From: Candidatus Omnitrophota bacterium | GTDB taxonomy: Bacteria > Omnitrophota > Gorgyraeia > Tantalellales > Tantalellaceae | Direction: 5' to 3' | Length of the DNA stretch: 64,000 nucleotides | Assembly: GCA_014728045.1 (NCBI GenBank) | Contig: WJMH01000007.1 | Coordinates: 1 to 64,000 of the forward strand | Part shown: positions 23,204 through 32,951 of the stretch, one piece after another | How positions within the stretch are numbered: the stretch's first letter is position 1 | Layout of the letters: each line of letters begins with the position of its first letter | Notes under the pieces: model-generated | Told to the model about the DNA's origin: nothing | Database searches by the model: none | Seen by the model: only the letters and a program-made list of their open reading frames with translations | Translations under genes and position numbers: made by a program

Positions 23204-25840
23204 TCAGAGCCCCAGCATCTTTTTCAATTCTTTTTTCTTTTCTTCTAGCTCTTTTTTGGTCCGTTTCAGGTCACGCACCGCATGGGCAGCTTTCCTGCGG
23301 GTTTCGTCAAGGTCTTCGATAACAGGGGCCAATTTCTGCTTGACGGCGGCCTTTATCTTCTCTTTGATGCCGTGCTCAAGTTGTTCTTCCATTCCGGCAA
23401 CGTGAACATCGGTAGCTGTCTCGTTATTTGCCTCATTAACTTCCTGGATTTTATTTGCCGGATCCACTCTAACTTTTACATGAAAAAGTCCTTTTTCCCT
23501 CGCATTCTCCAAAAAAGAGAAGCTCTCGCTGCTGCCGCTTTTAACAAGCGGTAATGACCTGCGGTCGATCTCGCTTTGGTCAGCGGTCACCAGAACCTCG
23601 ACGTTACGGATATCCACCGGACCGTTATTGCGAACCGTGATCCTGGCCACTACGTCATCACCGACCTCAGGATTCTCAGGGATGATCTTTAGATCCTCGG
23701 CAAAGATCGCGAGATCGGCGCCTTTTGACCTGTAATAGCCCGAAGGGAGCTCGGCGCCTTCGGCGGGAACGGTGAAATAGGCGCTTTTTGTAACTGTATT
23801 TTCAGTTCCCTTATCGTTTACCACGGCCTTGGCCGTAACCCTGAACCTGCCCGGATAAACCGCTTTATAAGGGAATACGAGCTGGAACGTGCCGTTATTC
23901 ACTATCCCCGGGCGAACCTGTCTTTTACCACCCGCACCGTACTTGGCCAGGTACTTGCGCACGTCCATGTTCTCCACCTTGACCTGGACATGTATATCTT
24001 CAAGAGACTCTCCAGATACATTCTTGAAATAAGCGCCTATCTCTCGAGTCTGGCCAAGCGACAGAGCTTTGTCCACACCGGTGAAACCCGTGACTTCTAT
24101 GGCCGTTGTTTCTGCCTGTTCGGCTTTTTCCCGGGCCTCGCGCAGGATCTGCTGTCGCTTTTCGACCTGCTTCTTTTCATAATATTCTTCAGAGCCCGGC
24201 TGGACTGTCTTTTCCGGTGCGGGTTTTACCCTGATCTTTCTAATAAGCGTGTTATCGGAAGTCTCTTCATCGGCATTGCCGCCAATCACTGAGACCTTCA
24301 CTGCGTGCTCCCCTTCAACCGCATTCCACTGGAGGGAATCCCCCCGTGGGAAGCCATCCCCAAAGGTCTCTTCTTTACCAGGCGGCGTATTTACCGTAAG
24401 CGTTTTGATCTTCCTGTTGTCCACATAAAGATCAAGGCGAGAGGTTACGTTCATTGTCCCCTTATTGGCGACATCCACCAGAAAGCTGATCTTTTCACCC
24501 TCTTCAGGCAAAAGCGGAAGATAACTTATATCGTTCACCGACCAGTCATACCTGTGACCCAAGACTTCCGCTTCGAGGATGCCGGTATTATTAGCCTCAT
24601 TCTCCTCTTCAATCGAATCATCTGGGTCTGCCATCGCGCTGAAAATATATTTGCCGGGCCTCTCCGGGTTCCAGGGGATATGGATCGTCCTGTCGTGGCC
24701 GGATTCAATCAGATCAAGCATCTCGGTTTTTACCATGCGCTCTCCTTCGCGGACGTTTACTCTGACATTTCGGGCTTCAGCACCACCCAGATTATATATA
24801 TTGAAATATATCCCGGCACTTTCTCCCACCCTTATATTCTTGCCTGACCCGGGAGTGATCGTCGAATACTGAAAAAGAAGGTCCGGTTTAGACGGAACTG
24901 ACGGTGGCAAGGGTTCCGGTTCTGATGCGGGCTGGGGCATCTGCTCTTCTTCGATTGAAGGCAATCCCTCCGGCATATTTACACTTACTTCACTGACACC
25001 CAGCCCTCTTGTAGAGAGGATCCTGCCGTTGTCATCCCCGAAATGCGGAGAATGGTTGTAAAAATCTATGTAGGCGTTAACACTGCCAACGCCTACGCCG
25101 ACACAGGCCACGTAAGAATCCAGTGACACGTAACATCTGTATACCTTGTCCGCTTCAACTGGAAGACCGCTGAATTCCACCCAGACGTTCTGCGCGATGG
25201 CTTCGTCAACATCAAGCGCGTCAAGCGCGAATGAAGCTGTATCCCAGACAACACCGACAGCAACACCCCCTGCTTCCCCGGCAGCTTCGCCAATTATTTC
25301 CCCGGCCGTTGTCCACAACACTTCATCACTCCAGTCTTTCCAGGACTTTTTATTTGTTCTGGCCCACAGAACAGTTTCCGCAAGAGGCGAATCCCAGTTG
25401 CCGAAAGAACCTTCGAGGATCCCTGCGGTGATCTTAGCCTTGTAATGCGAAGCCGCATTGGCATAGGTAGTCGAATTTATCAGGCCATACAGGGAGACCT
25501 TGAATCTTATGTCTGTATTGAATTTCGTACCGTCCTTGATGTTATCGAAGCGGAATCCGCGATAATGGAAAGCTCGGACCGAACCATGCACACCACCTAT
25601 CCAGGCGTTAGCATAACACCAAGACTTGAGCCCCAGCGGACCGTCTTCCACGTCCCATTTACTCTCGACTCGCCGGAGTTTGAGCCCTTCTTCTTCGGCG
25701 TGATCCTTGTCGAAAAAAGCCCCATTCGAGTAGATGCGGACCTGCGGTTGCCCGGCAAGAGCATTTCCGGCCGGGAATGTACAAATCATAACTAACAATA
25801 TGATTATTAGGGGTTTCATATGAATGCTGAAATATCTCAT
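23204..25840 (-). CDS. Exported CARDB-repeat protein with coiled-coil tail
   Basis: 878 residues. After a signal peptide (IIILLVMICTFPAGNALA) and a beta-rich N-terminal domain of about 290 residues, four CARDB-like Ig domains follow, each with the family's closing motif or a variant: EENEANNT in the first, DEETSDNT in the second and EVNEANNET in the last. A Pro-rich linker near residue 320 and a charged coiled coil at the C-terminus (DETRRKAAHAVRDLKRTKKE) frame them. The fold suggests a cell-surface or periplasmic adhesin or scaffold. The start at 25840 overlaps the trkH stop as ATGA; a later ATG at 25819 is the alternative. Why it sits in a potassium-uptake operon is unclear. Confidence 0.8.
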   Translation of the reverse strand: MRYFSIHMKPLIIILLVMICTFPAGNALAGQPQVRIYSNGAFFDKDHAEEEGLKLRRVESKWDVEDGPLGLKSWCYANAWIGGVHGSVRAFHYRGFRFDNIKDGTKFNTDIRFKVSLYGLINSTTYANAASHYKAKITAGILEGSFGNWDSPLAETVLWARTNKKSWKDWSDEVLWTTAGEIIGEAAGEAGGVAVGVVWDTASFALDALDVDEAIAQNVWVEFSGLPVEADKVYRCYVSLDSYVACVGVGVGSVNAYIDFYNHSPHFGDDNGRILSTRGLGVSEVSVNMPEGLPSIEEEQMPQPASEPEPLPPSVPSKPDLLFQYSTITPGSGKNIRVGESAGIYFNIYNLGGAEARNVRVNVREGERMVKTEMLDLIESGHDRTIHIPWNPERPGKYIFSAMADPDDSIEEENEANNTGILEAEVLGHRYDWSVNDISYLPLLPEEGEKISFLVDVANKGTMNVTSRLDLYVDNRKIKTLTVNTPPGKEETFGDGFPRGDSLQWNAVEGEHAVKVSVIGGNADEETSDNTLIRKIRVKPAPEKTVQPGSEEYYEKKQVEKRQQILREAREKAEQAETTAIEVTGFTGVDKALSLGQTREIGAYFKNVSGESLEDIHVQVKVENMDVRKYLAKYGAGGKRQVRPGIVNNGTFQLVFPYKAVYPGRFRVTAKAVVNDKGTENTVTKSAYFTVPAEGAELPSGYYRSKGADLAIFAEDLKIIPENPEVGDDVVARITVRNNGPVDIRNVEVLVTADQSEIDRRSLPLVKSGSSESFSFLENAREKGLFHVKVRVDPANKIQEVNEANNETATDVHVAGMEEQLEHGIKEKIKAAVKQKLAPVIEDLDETRRKAAHAVRDLKRTKKELEEKKKELKKMLGL

Positions 25841-27441
25841 TTTCGCCAGGATATCGGTGAAAAAGCTATAAGAACGGTATATATCTCCAGTCTGCCCAGG
25901 AGCATGCATGCGACAAGTATCCATTTGCCGGGTATGGGTATCCATGCGTAGTTTTCCGTTGCGCCTACCGCCGAAAGTCCCGGGCCTATGTTACACATGG
26001 TCGCCACTACAGAAACAAAAGCTGTAGTAAGATCCTTTATAAGATAGCACATCATTGCGGAAAATATCACAAAACATCCCAGAAAAAGCGCGATAAACCC
26101 CAGAATATTCATTATCTGTTTATCTTCTATGGCTTTGCCGGCGATCTTTATCGGAGCTATGATCCTGGGCTGGATGATCGTCTTTATTTCGCGCAGGGCA
26201 GTTTTGAGAAATATCATTATCCTCACCATTTTAATCCCGCCGCCCGTCGAGCCGGCGCACCCGCCGAAGAACATGAGAACGACCAGCATGAAGCGAATGA
26301 AGTTCGGCCATATATCAGAATCAGCCGTCGTATAACCGGTGGTGGTCGTAATGGATACCACCTGGAAAGCGGCGTGACGCACGGTGTCGTACGGGGTGCG
26401 TATCTTAGCCTTTTCTGTGTCTACCTTCTCAATGAGCTCGCTGGCCGAAAGCGGTTCATGCCGGTAACTCATCCTGATCTGTTCCGGCGAAGAAACGCCG
26501 CCCATTTTTAGAACTACCGATGCAAGGATGATCGCGGTGACAAGCACGCCTGCATAGAAGTGGAATTCCCGGTTATTTTTAACCAGATCCAATTTACGCG
26601 TAAAAAGTACCTGGTAGTGTATAACGAAGTTCATTCCTGCAAGGAACATGAACACTAGGACAACCCAGTCTATATAGCTTGAATTGTAGTATCCGATGGA
26701 TGCATTCTTCGTTGAAAACCCCCCGGTAGCCATGGTGCCGAAGGCGTGGCAGAAGGAGTCGAACATGGTCATCCCCCCGAACCTGAGAAGGATGACCTCG
26801 GCAAGCGTCAGAACCGCATAAGCACCCCATAATATCTTTGCCGTTTGGGCGAGTCTGGGCCTCAGCCTTTCAGCCGTTGGTCCAGGCACTTCACCGCGGA
26901 ACATCTGGTAACTCGCGATACCGAAAGCAGGAAGTATCGCCAGGGCGAGCGTCACTATCCCCATTCCTCCCAGCCAGTGTGTCAGACTGCGCCAGAAGAG
27001 TATGCCCCGGGGTATGACCTCCACATCGTTGATAATAGTAGCTCCGGTTGTGGTGAAACCGCTCATTATCTCGAAATATGAATCGGTGAAAGCCCGGATA
27101 AGACTGGAAAGATTCACCGTATCTCCCTGCGAAAGAAAATATATGACCAGCGGTATGGAACCGAAGAAAGTAAGGATGATCCAGCTGAAAGTTACGATCG
27201 CGAAACCGTCACGGATACCGTTGCCTACGATCTCGCCGCTGCCGAAGAACCTGAGCACCAGACCGGTAATGGCCGAGGATATAATAGCTATCAGGAATCC
27301 CGCAAGACGAGGATCGATGAGTACTTGCGGAATACTTTTGGGGGATATCTCGAAAAAAGCTATGCCTGCAGGAATAAGCAGTATGAGCGCAAGCACTTGG
27401 AGCAGTTTGCCTATTGCGGATATTATGAATTTCGTGTTCAT
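25837..27441 (-). CDS. trkH: Potassium uptake channel subunit TrkH
   Basis: This 534-residue membrane protein has the TrkH/KtrB layout of four M1-P-M2 repeats. Filter-type turns are seen as SGFTTTGATII, ATGGFSTKNASIG, TTTTGYTTADSD and TMCNIGPGLSAVG, each placing Gly-containing loops in the pore. GGCAGSTGGGIK is the intramembrane loop that gates the pore. It transports K+ with TrkA as its regulator. The start overlaps trkA by 4 nt, so the pair is made together. Confidence 0.95.
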   Translation of the reverse strand: MNTKFIISAIGKLLQVLALILLIPAGIAFFEISPKSIPQVLIDPRLAGFLIAIISSAITGLVLRFFGSGEIVGNGIRDGFAIVTFSWIILTFFGSIPLVIYFLSQGDTVNLSSLIRAFTDSYFEIMSGFTTTGATIINDVEVIPRGILFWRSLTHWLGGMGIVTLALAILPAFGIASYQMFRGEVPGPTAERLRPRLAQTAKILWGAYAVLTLAEVILLRFGGMTMFDSFCHAFGTMATGGFSTKNASIGYYNSSYIDWVVLVFMFLAGMNFVIHYQVLFTRKLDLVKNNREFHFYAGVLVTAIILASVVLKMGGVSSPEQIRMSYRHEPLSASELIEKVDTEKAKIRTPYDTVRHAAFQVVSITTTTGYTTADSDIWPNFIRFMLVVLMFFGGCAGSTGGGIKMVRIMIFLKTALREIKTIIQPRIIAPIKIAGKAIEDKQIMNILGFIALFLGCFVIFSAMMCYLIKDLTTAFVSVVATMCNIGPGLSAVGATENYAWIPIPGKWILVACMLLGRLEIYTVLIAFSPISWRK

Positions 27442-28802
27442 TCTTTTGAAGAAGGATTGAAAAGTTTATGGACCCTCTTAAGATGTTCTTTCTGGCAAAA
27501 GACCAGGGCTTCGTCTTTTTCCTGTATGGTCGTTTCGCCCCACGGTATAATTACTTCTTCGTCACGGATGATGCAGCCGATGATCACGGATTTCTTGAAG
27601 TCTCTATCTAATTGTTTCAAGGGCTTGCCTATAAGAGAACTTTTTTTCCGCACTTCGAGCCTGATGACTTCAGTATCCGTTGATCTTAACTTCAGGTAAG
27701 TGCCGATAGAAACGGTCTGTATTCTCTCAATTATCGAGTTTAATGTTATCTCGCGCGTATTGATCACGTGGTCAAGACCGATAGAATCAAAAAGACCCGA
27801 ATACCGGTCGTCATCCCTTATGGCTATGACCATCTGGGCTCCTTCCGCTTTTGCCAGAAGGCATGACATGATGTTGTCCTCGGCATCCTTGCCAGCCGCG
27901 ATAAAGCAGTCGGCCCCTCTTACGTTGATCTCATCGAGAATCGTGGCATTCGTGCTGTCCCCGTGAAAAACATCTATCCCCTGAAGCACGGAGGCTGCGT
28001 ATTGGCCGTGTTCGGCATCGGGATCGACCAGAAATACCTGCTTGGCGAAGGGTCTCAGGGCTTCTGCAAGATGTATGGCGGTTATGGAGTTACCGGAGAC
28101 GACTATTTTATTCATCATGGAAGACTTGCTGTTGATCATCTCGCGGAAGACCGGAAAGGATTCACGGGGCATTATCGCCGCGATCTTGTCGCCGGGCTGA
28201 AGTATCTTGTCTCCCGTCGGCGGTATATCCTTATCTCCCCGCGCTATCGCCACAACAAGCATCGGGGAATCGCCCGCCATCACTTTTATCTCTTTAAGGG
28301 TCTTATTGGCAATAGGCATATCCTCCTTTACCATATAACCGCGGAGATATATTTTATTGGACTGGAAGTTTGCCGTCTCAAGCACGTTTGGAAGTTCAAC
28401 ATACTGGAGTATGCGGTCCACAACACCCCGTTCAGGTTCGATAACACTGGTCACCCCGACCCTCTCAAGGCTTATATTAGGCACGTTCGCTGTATATATA
28501 GACGCCTTGATACGTGCGATGCGTTTAGCGACACCGTTCTGCATGGCGAAATTACAAGCCAGAAGGTTGGTCTCATCGTTGGAAGTGACAGCAATGAGCA
28601 TATGGGCGTTCTCGATCTTTGCCTCGGCAAGAACACTAGGGTCGCTACCCAGACCGGGCACGACGAACACGTCTAGTTTGCTGTTCACCTGGTCGCAAAG
28701 ATCCCTGTCCTGGTCTACCACGGTGATCTGGTGTCCGATGGCGGAAAAATATTCCGCCAGGTTGAATCCCACGTTACCTGCGCCTACGATAATAATATTC
28801 AT
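27438..28802 (-). CDS. trkA: Trk potassium channel regulator TrkA
   Basis: 454 residues with two tandem RCK units. Each begins with a Rossmann nucleotide loop (IIIVGAGNVGFNLAEYF near residue 2 and KIVVSGNSITAIHLAEAL near 232) and ends in a TrkA_C ligand domain. NAD(H) and ATP/ADP binding control opening of TrkH. The ATG at 28802 is chosen because it starts the first strand exactly; a TTG start 13 codons earlier would only add a disordered tag. It heads the trkA-trkH-CARDB-lipoprotein-photolyase transcript. Confidence 0.95.
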   Translation of the reverse strand: MNIIIVGAGNVGFNLAEYFSAIGHQITVVDQDRDLCDQVNSKLDVFVVPGLGSDPSVLAEAKIENAHMLIAVTSNDETNLLACNFAMQNGVAKRIARIKASIYTANVPNISLERVGVTSVIEPERGVVDRILQYVELPNVLETANFQSNKIYLRGYMVKEDMPIANKTLKEIKVMAGDSPMLVVAIARGDKDIPPTGDKILQPGDKIAAIMPRESFPVFREMINSKSSMMNKIVVSGNSITAIHLAEALRPFAKQVFLVDPDAEHGQYAASVLQGIDVFHGDSTNATILDEINVRGADCFIAAGKDAEDNIMSCLLAKAEGAQMVIAIRDDDRYSGLFDSIGLDHVINTREITLNSIIERIQTVSIGTYLKLRSTDTEVIRLEVRKKSSLIGKPLKQLDRDFKKSVIIGCIIRDEEVIIPWGETTIQEKDEALVFCQKEHLKRVHKLFNPSSKE

Positions 28803-28873
28803 AATAGGTCCAATTTTATCATGTACTGTGCGTTGATTCAATAAATTGAGCTATACTAGTAAAAAAAGGAGCC

Positions 28874-29314
28874 CTAAACACCGGATGATCGCGGATCACC
28901 GCCGAGGTGTTCGCTTTTTTCGTTTCGCCCGGCTGACCCCTGTCCTTCTGGTATGATCACAAGCTTTGCTTTTTTCATGAAGACCGCTGCGGCCAGGACA
29001 ACGGGAAAGCAGAGTGTACCCAGCACCCACCAGGCTATGAAACTCCTGCCTTTCAGCTTTGCTATACCGGCCGGCAGAAGAGCTATCCCCAGGGCGAACA
29101 GGACCAGTCTCAGAACTAGACCCTGGCCTCTAGTGAACGGGATGTCCATTCCGGTCTTTTTGGGAGCAGCGGGTCTATCCAGCCCCATCTGCTGCCTCGC
29201 TTCGCTTCTTGCCCTAGCTCTTATTTCATCAAGATTCTGCGCATGAGAACCGGATGGAACCATCATATAACAAAAGATAAGAACTGCAAGAACAATAAAT
29301 GCGGTTTTTTTCAT
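28874..29314 (-). CDS. Exported membrane protein of unknown function
   Basis: The 146-residue protein starts with a signal peptide (MKKTAFIVLAVLIFC) ending near SHA-QN, followed by a polar helix rich in Arg and Ala, two membrane helices at about residues 66-84 and 91-112, and a Gly-rich tail. No family was recognised. The ATG at 29314 follows a GGGGG ribosome site; an ATG four codons earlier is less well placed. Confidence 0.65.
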   Translation of the reverse strand: MKKTAFIVLAVLIFCYMMVPSGSHAQNLDEIRARARSEARQQMGLDRPAAPKKTGMDIPFTRGQGLVLRLVLFALGIALLPAGIAKLKGRSFIAWWVLGTLCFPVVLAAAVFMKKAKLVIIPEGQGSAGRNEKSEHLGGDPRSSGV

Positions 29315-29355
29315 ATATGCCCCCATGAGTTATCGACCGATAAATTATTATTTAT

Positions 29356-30369
29356 CTAGAGCTTGAACCCTGCGCCCAAATAAACAGACTTTTCAGACGC
29401 CCTTGAAAAGAGTCTCAGAAAAGCCTCACCGTCGCCGCCTATCAGCTCGCGTGAGAGTTCCACCCTAACCCCCATGTCCTGCTCATCCAGATAGTGCCTT
29501 AGTTTGAAAGAGACCCTGCCGGTATCCTTGAGATGGGCTTCAGCGCCGAAAACCATCGAATAAGGTTCCCTCCCTCTGTAATCCGCCTCAAAGACCAGAC
29601 CGAGGCCTTTTGTGACCTTCCATCTTCCGGAAAACCGTATTTTGCGTTCAACGGGCTTCTGGGCACCGGATACCCTGATACCCAGTTCGTATTTTATCTG
29701 TCTGCCAGTGAATACCCCGGCTCTGGTCATGAACTCGAATGCCGAATCGGATTTCTTACTCAGCCTGTAGGAGAGTCTATACCTGCCGCTGATCTGCCAT
29801 TTCCCCCGAAAAACAAGGGTATGTAGCTTTTTCCTTTTACGGACCATCCGGGCGCTTTCATATTCGTACACGATCGAGTGATCCTTGTTGATATCCCAGG
29901 CTCCCTTGAATATGAGCACGTCGTGCTTGCCCTTTTCTTTTTTCACCCTGAAATTCAACCGATTCCGGCTGTCGGCCTGCCACCTGCCCTTAAGCTCCAG
30001 AACGTAAGTAAAGGGTTCGTCCTTCTTTGACCGTGAAGACACTGCGAAAAGAAGAGCATTATCCCTTACATCGAGAATCTCCCCTCTTAAGGTAATCTTA
30101 TCTCCCAGGGTTTTTCTTCCCTTCTTGTCAACCGTGAATCTCAGTTCATGCTTATCTGTAAGGCTCCATTCGCCTTTCAAACTGATCTGATGTGGAACAT
30201 CCGCACCTGCATCTTCAGGAGACCTTACCTTATAGGTGAGGTTGTTGTCCTTGTCTGTGCTGAACCTACCTTCAATGACCTGTCTGAAACGCGGAAGACC
30301 GCTTTTTCTGCCCGATGCAAGGAGCACAAGCCGATTGTACGGGTCGATCTCGATCTTTTGTTTATACAT
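29356..30369 (-). CDS. Beta-repeat protein with LxGxW-type units
   Basis: This 337-residue protein consists of about seven beta-meander repeats of 40-45 residues. The unit signature is a [LF]-x-G-x-W turn followed by a strand: LKGEWSL, LKGRWQA, FKGAWDI, FRGKWQI, FSGRWKV. Charged and hydrophobic residues alternate as in antiparallel sheets, and the last strand ends YLGAGFKL. There is no signal peptide, so either it is cytoplasmic or it leaves by another route. The family is not recognised. GGAGG precedes the start. It follows the MATE gene on the same strand. Confidence 0.72.
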   Translation of the reverse strand: MYKQKIEIDPYNRLVLLASGRKSGLPRFRQVIEGRFSTDKDNNLTYKVRSPEDAGADVPHQISLKGEWSLTDKHELRFTVDKKGRKTLGDKITLRGEILDVRDNALLFAVSSRSKKDEPFTYVLELKGRWQADSRNRLNFRVKKEKGKHDVLIFKGAWDINKDHSIVYEYESARMVRKRKKLHTLVFRGKWQISGRYRLSYRLSKKSDSAFEFMTRAGVFTGRQIKYELGIRVSGAQKPVERKIRFSGRWKVTKGLGLVFEADYRGREPYSMVFGAEAHLKDTGRVSFKLRHYLDEQDMGVRVELSRELIGGDGEAFLRLFSRASEKSVYLGAGFKL

Positions 30370-30400
30370 ATGTGTCCTCCGACTGGCTCATATCGCCCGT

Positions 30401-31747
30401 TTAGACAGCGACGTCCATCCCCATGGATATCCATCTTTTCTGCCAATAGCGATATGTCATCAGTATCGCATGGACGATTATGGATATATTCATCGACCAC
30501 CATATGGACACAGCCCCAAGACCAAGTTCTATGCCCAGATAATAGCAAAGCGGAATTCGAATCAACCATATACTTATGAACATTATCAGCATAACGCTTC
30601 TTGTGTCACCTGCCCCGTTAAGGCCGCCGGCAAGTATAAGCCCCCAGGCGAGAAAAGGCTGGCCGATGAGGGCGATGTGGATATATTTGACACTTTCTCT
30701 GGTGACTATGGGGTTATCGGAAAGAAAAGAAGCTACATGGCGAGCATTTAGCATGACAAGGAGTATAATGGCTATCACCATGGCAACGCCCATGACGGCA
30801 GTTATGACGCCTCCACGGAAAGCGCCTTGTTTGTCCCTTATCCCCAGATGTCTGCCCACTATCACGGCAGCCCCCAGATTAAAAGCTATAGCAGGCAGAA
30901 ATATCGCGGATTCTATCTTGAGACCGTTGGTCAGGGCGGCCATTATTTCGGTGTTATACCTGGGCAGCATGCCCAGGATAAGGAAAAGAACAAGATATCC
31001 AATTTGCAGGAAAGCCTGAAGCAAGCCTGACGGCCAGCTTATATTGAGCACTTCCTTAACTATCCTGATGGAGAAGCTGAATACCCCGGAAAGCCTTCCC
31101 GTGAAATATAAGGTGAGGGCCGCTCCGGTAAAGAGACTTATAACCGTAGCCACCGCTATTCCGTTCAGGCCTAGTGGCGTGCGGAAGGCGAGCAGAAAAT
31201 TCAGAGCTATGTTCATCATGCAGACTATGGTCATTACCCAGAGGGATCTTTTGACCATACCGCATGCACGTAATATGCCGTTATTGTTCATCAGAACGTA
31301 ATCGAACAGGAAAGCCAGAGAGTATATCCTCATGAACGGTATCGCAAGGGACTTGACCGGTAAAGGGATATTCACGCCGCTTATGATATTGCCGGACAGG
31401 AAAAAACCCAGGATAACGAATATTATACCCAGAGCGGCTGAAGTGCCCACGCAGGAAGCTACCGCCGATCTGAAAGCGTGTGTCCTTTCCGCGGAATAAA
31501 GCCGTGAGACGACAGAAACCGTGCCTATACTAAGAGCTATCCCGATGATTATGAACACAAAGTACAGCTGGAAGGAAAACCCGTAAGCCGCCTGCGCGGT
31601 CTTGCCGAATCTTCCGGCCACGTAAATATCCGCAAGGCCTATGAGGAACTCATAGAACATTATGAAGGTCATGGGCCAGCTCACGGACCAGCTCTCACGC
31701 GCGATGTCGCTTAAAGTATGGATCTTTGAAGCGTTATCGGAGTTCAT
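30401..31747 (-). CDS. MATE-family multidrug efflux transporter
   Basis: The 448-residue protein has twelve membrane helices in two similar halves. The first half shows WPMTFIMFYEFLIGLADIYVAGRFG and the second LNISWPSGLLQAFLQIGY, both matching the MATE start motif. It probably exports cationic or lipophilic compounds using Na+ or H+. It is the last gene of the tpx-led transcript, 28 nt after the MFS gene. Substrate unknown. Confidence 0.92.
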   Translation of the reverse strand: MNSDNASKIHTLSDIARESWSVSWPMTFIMFYEFLIGLADIYVAGRFGKTAQAAYGFSFQLYFVFIIIGIALSIGTVSVVSRLYSAERTHAFRSAVASCVGTSAALGIIFVILGFFLSGNIISGVNIPLPVKSLAIPFMRIYSLAFLFDYVLMNNNGILRACGMVKRSLWVMTIVCMMNIALNFLLAFRTPLGLNGIAVATVISLFTGAALTLYFTGRLSGVFSFSIRIVKEVLNISWPSGLLQAFLQIGYLVLFLILGMLPRYNTEIMAALTNGLKIESAIFLPAIAFNLGAAVIVGRHLGIRDKQGAFRGGVITAVMGVAMVIAIILLVMLNARHVASFLSDNPIVTRESVKYIHIALIGQPFLAWGLILAGGLNGAGDTRSVMLIMFISIWLIRIPLCYYLGIELGLGAVSIWWSMNISIIVHAILMTYRYWQKRWISMGMDVAV

Positions 31748-31775
31748 TTTTTTTATTCAACCGGTTTACAGCCCG

Positions 31776-32951
31776 TCAGGCTCTGCGAATGTCCATCCGG
31801 AACCTTTTAAAAACGAAATACCCGAGCCCCAAAAGGCCGAACAATGCCAATAGACCGAAAAGGTAAAAAACAGTATCCACGCCCCAGTGGTCCATGAATA
31901 TGCCCGCCAGCAGAGGGGTTATGGCTAATCCAACGCTTCTTGCCGTATTAATTATCCCCATCCAGGCCCCCATCCCGGCTTTGTGGCCTATAGTGACCGA
32001 AAGGCTGCTTATAGCCGGTACCGCTATAGCCGCTCCCAGCCCCACAAGAGAGCCCGCAACAAGCAGCGCGTCAAACCCGGGACAGAAAGGCATGGCGAAA
32101 AGAGCCGTCATGCCTATGGTAGTGCCTGATCCGATCTGTATGAACTTGCCTGCCCGGTCAAGCCTGTCGGAGAACCTGCCGAAAGGGACCTGGAGAACTC
32201 CGGCAAGGAATATTCCTATGGATATTATAATGCCTATGTGATCCGGGTCAACATCAACCAGAGTCGCAAGAGACGGAAGAAACGATATGAAAACCGCTGT
32301 GGTAAGGGTTATTAGAAGCGCGCTTAAAAGGACGGCTTTCACGAAATTGTAGCGCATAAGCGCTCTGAAGCCCCATTCCGCGGGATCGGACACGAGAACA
32401 CCCTTGCTGTCCGGCAGAAAGAAAAGCACTATAAAAAATGTAAAGGCGCCTATGATCCCCATAAGATGAAATACCGCGTCGAAACCATAGTTCTCGCCGA
32501 TAATACCTCCGAGAAAGGGTCCGGTGGCAAGCCCTATATAGAAAACCATGTTCAGTGTGCCCATCCTCAGACCTTCCCTGCCCTTTTCGGCGATCTCCCC
32601 GACATAGGCCATGACGATGGGCATGATCAGGCCTGCGGCAAGACCGTGAATAAGCCTTATCGCGGTCATTTCGTAGACGTTACGCGCGAGGGGATAAAAA
32701 AGCGATATGATCGTGAATATGAGCAGGCCCGAAGAGACAAAGACCTTCTTTCCGGTCTTGTCAGATACCCTGCCGACCAGGGGCATTATTATCGCCCGGG
32801 AAATCCCGAAACCGGCGAAGATCATTCCTATCCAGAAGCCGTTAGCCCCGTGCTTTTCTATGAAAGCCGGCATAAATGGCGAGATGATACCGAGACCGAT
32901 GACCGCGGAGAACGCGCAAATAAGAAGGATACAATACGTGCTCTTTTTCAT
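31776..32951 (-). CDS. Major facilitator superfamily transporter
   Basis: 391 residues and twelve membrane helices. The loop 2-3 motif G-x-x-x-D-x-x-G-x-K appears as GRVSDKTGKK, and a related GRFSDRLDRAGK follows helix eight. The layout fits drug:H+ antiporters of the DHA1 type. The substrate cannot be assigned. The start overlaps the stop of the Spy-like gene by 4 nt. Confidence 0.92.
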   Translation of the reverse strand: MKKSTYCILLICAFSAVIGLGIISPFMPAFIEKHGANGFWIGMIFAGFGISRAIIMPLVGRVSDKTGKKVFVSSGLLIFTIISLFYPLARNVYEMTAIRLIHGLAAGLIMPIVMAYVGEIAEKGREGLRMGTLNMVFYIGLATGPFLGGIIGENYGFDAVFHLMGIIGAFTFFIVLFFLPDSKGVLVSDPAEWGFRALMRYNFVKAVLLSALLITLTTAVFISFLPSLATLVDVDPDHIGIIISIGIFLAGVLQVPFGRFSDRLDRAGKFIQIGSGTTIGMTALFAMPFCPGFDALLVAGSLVGLGAAIAVPAISSLSVTIGHKAGMGAWMGIINTARSVGLAITPLLAGIFMDHWGVDTVFYLFGLLALFGLLGLGYFVFKRFRMDIRRA

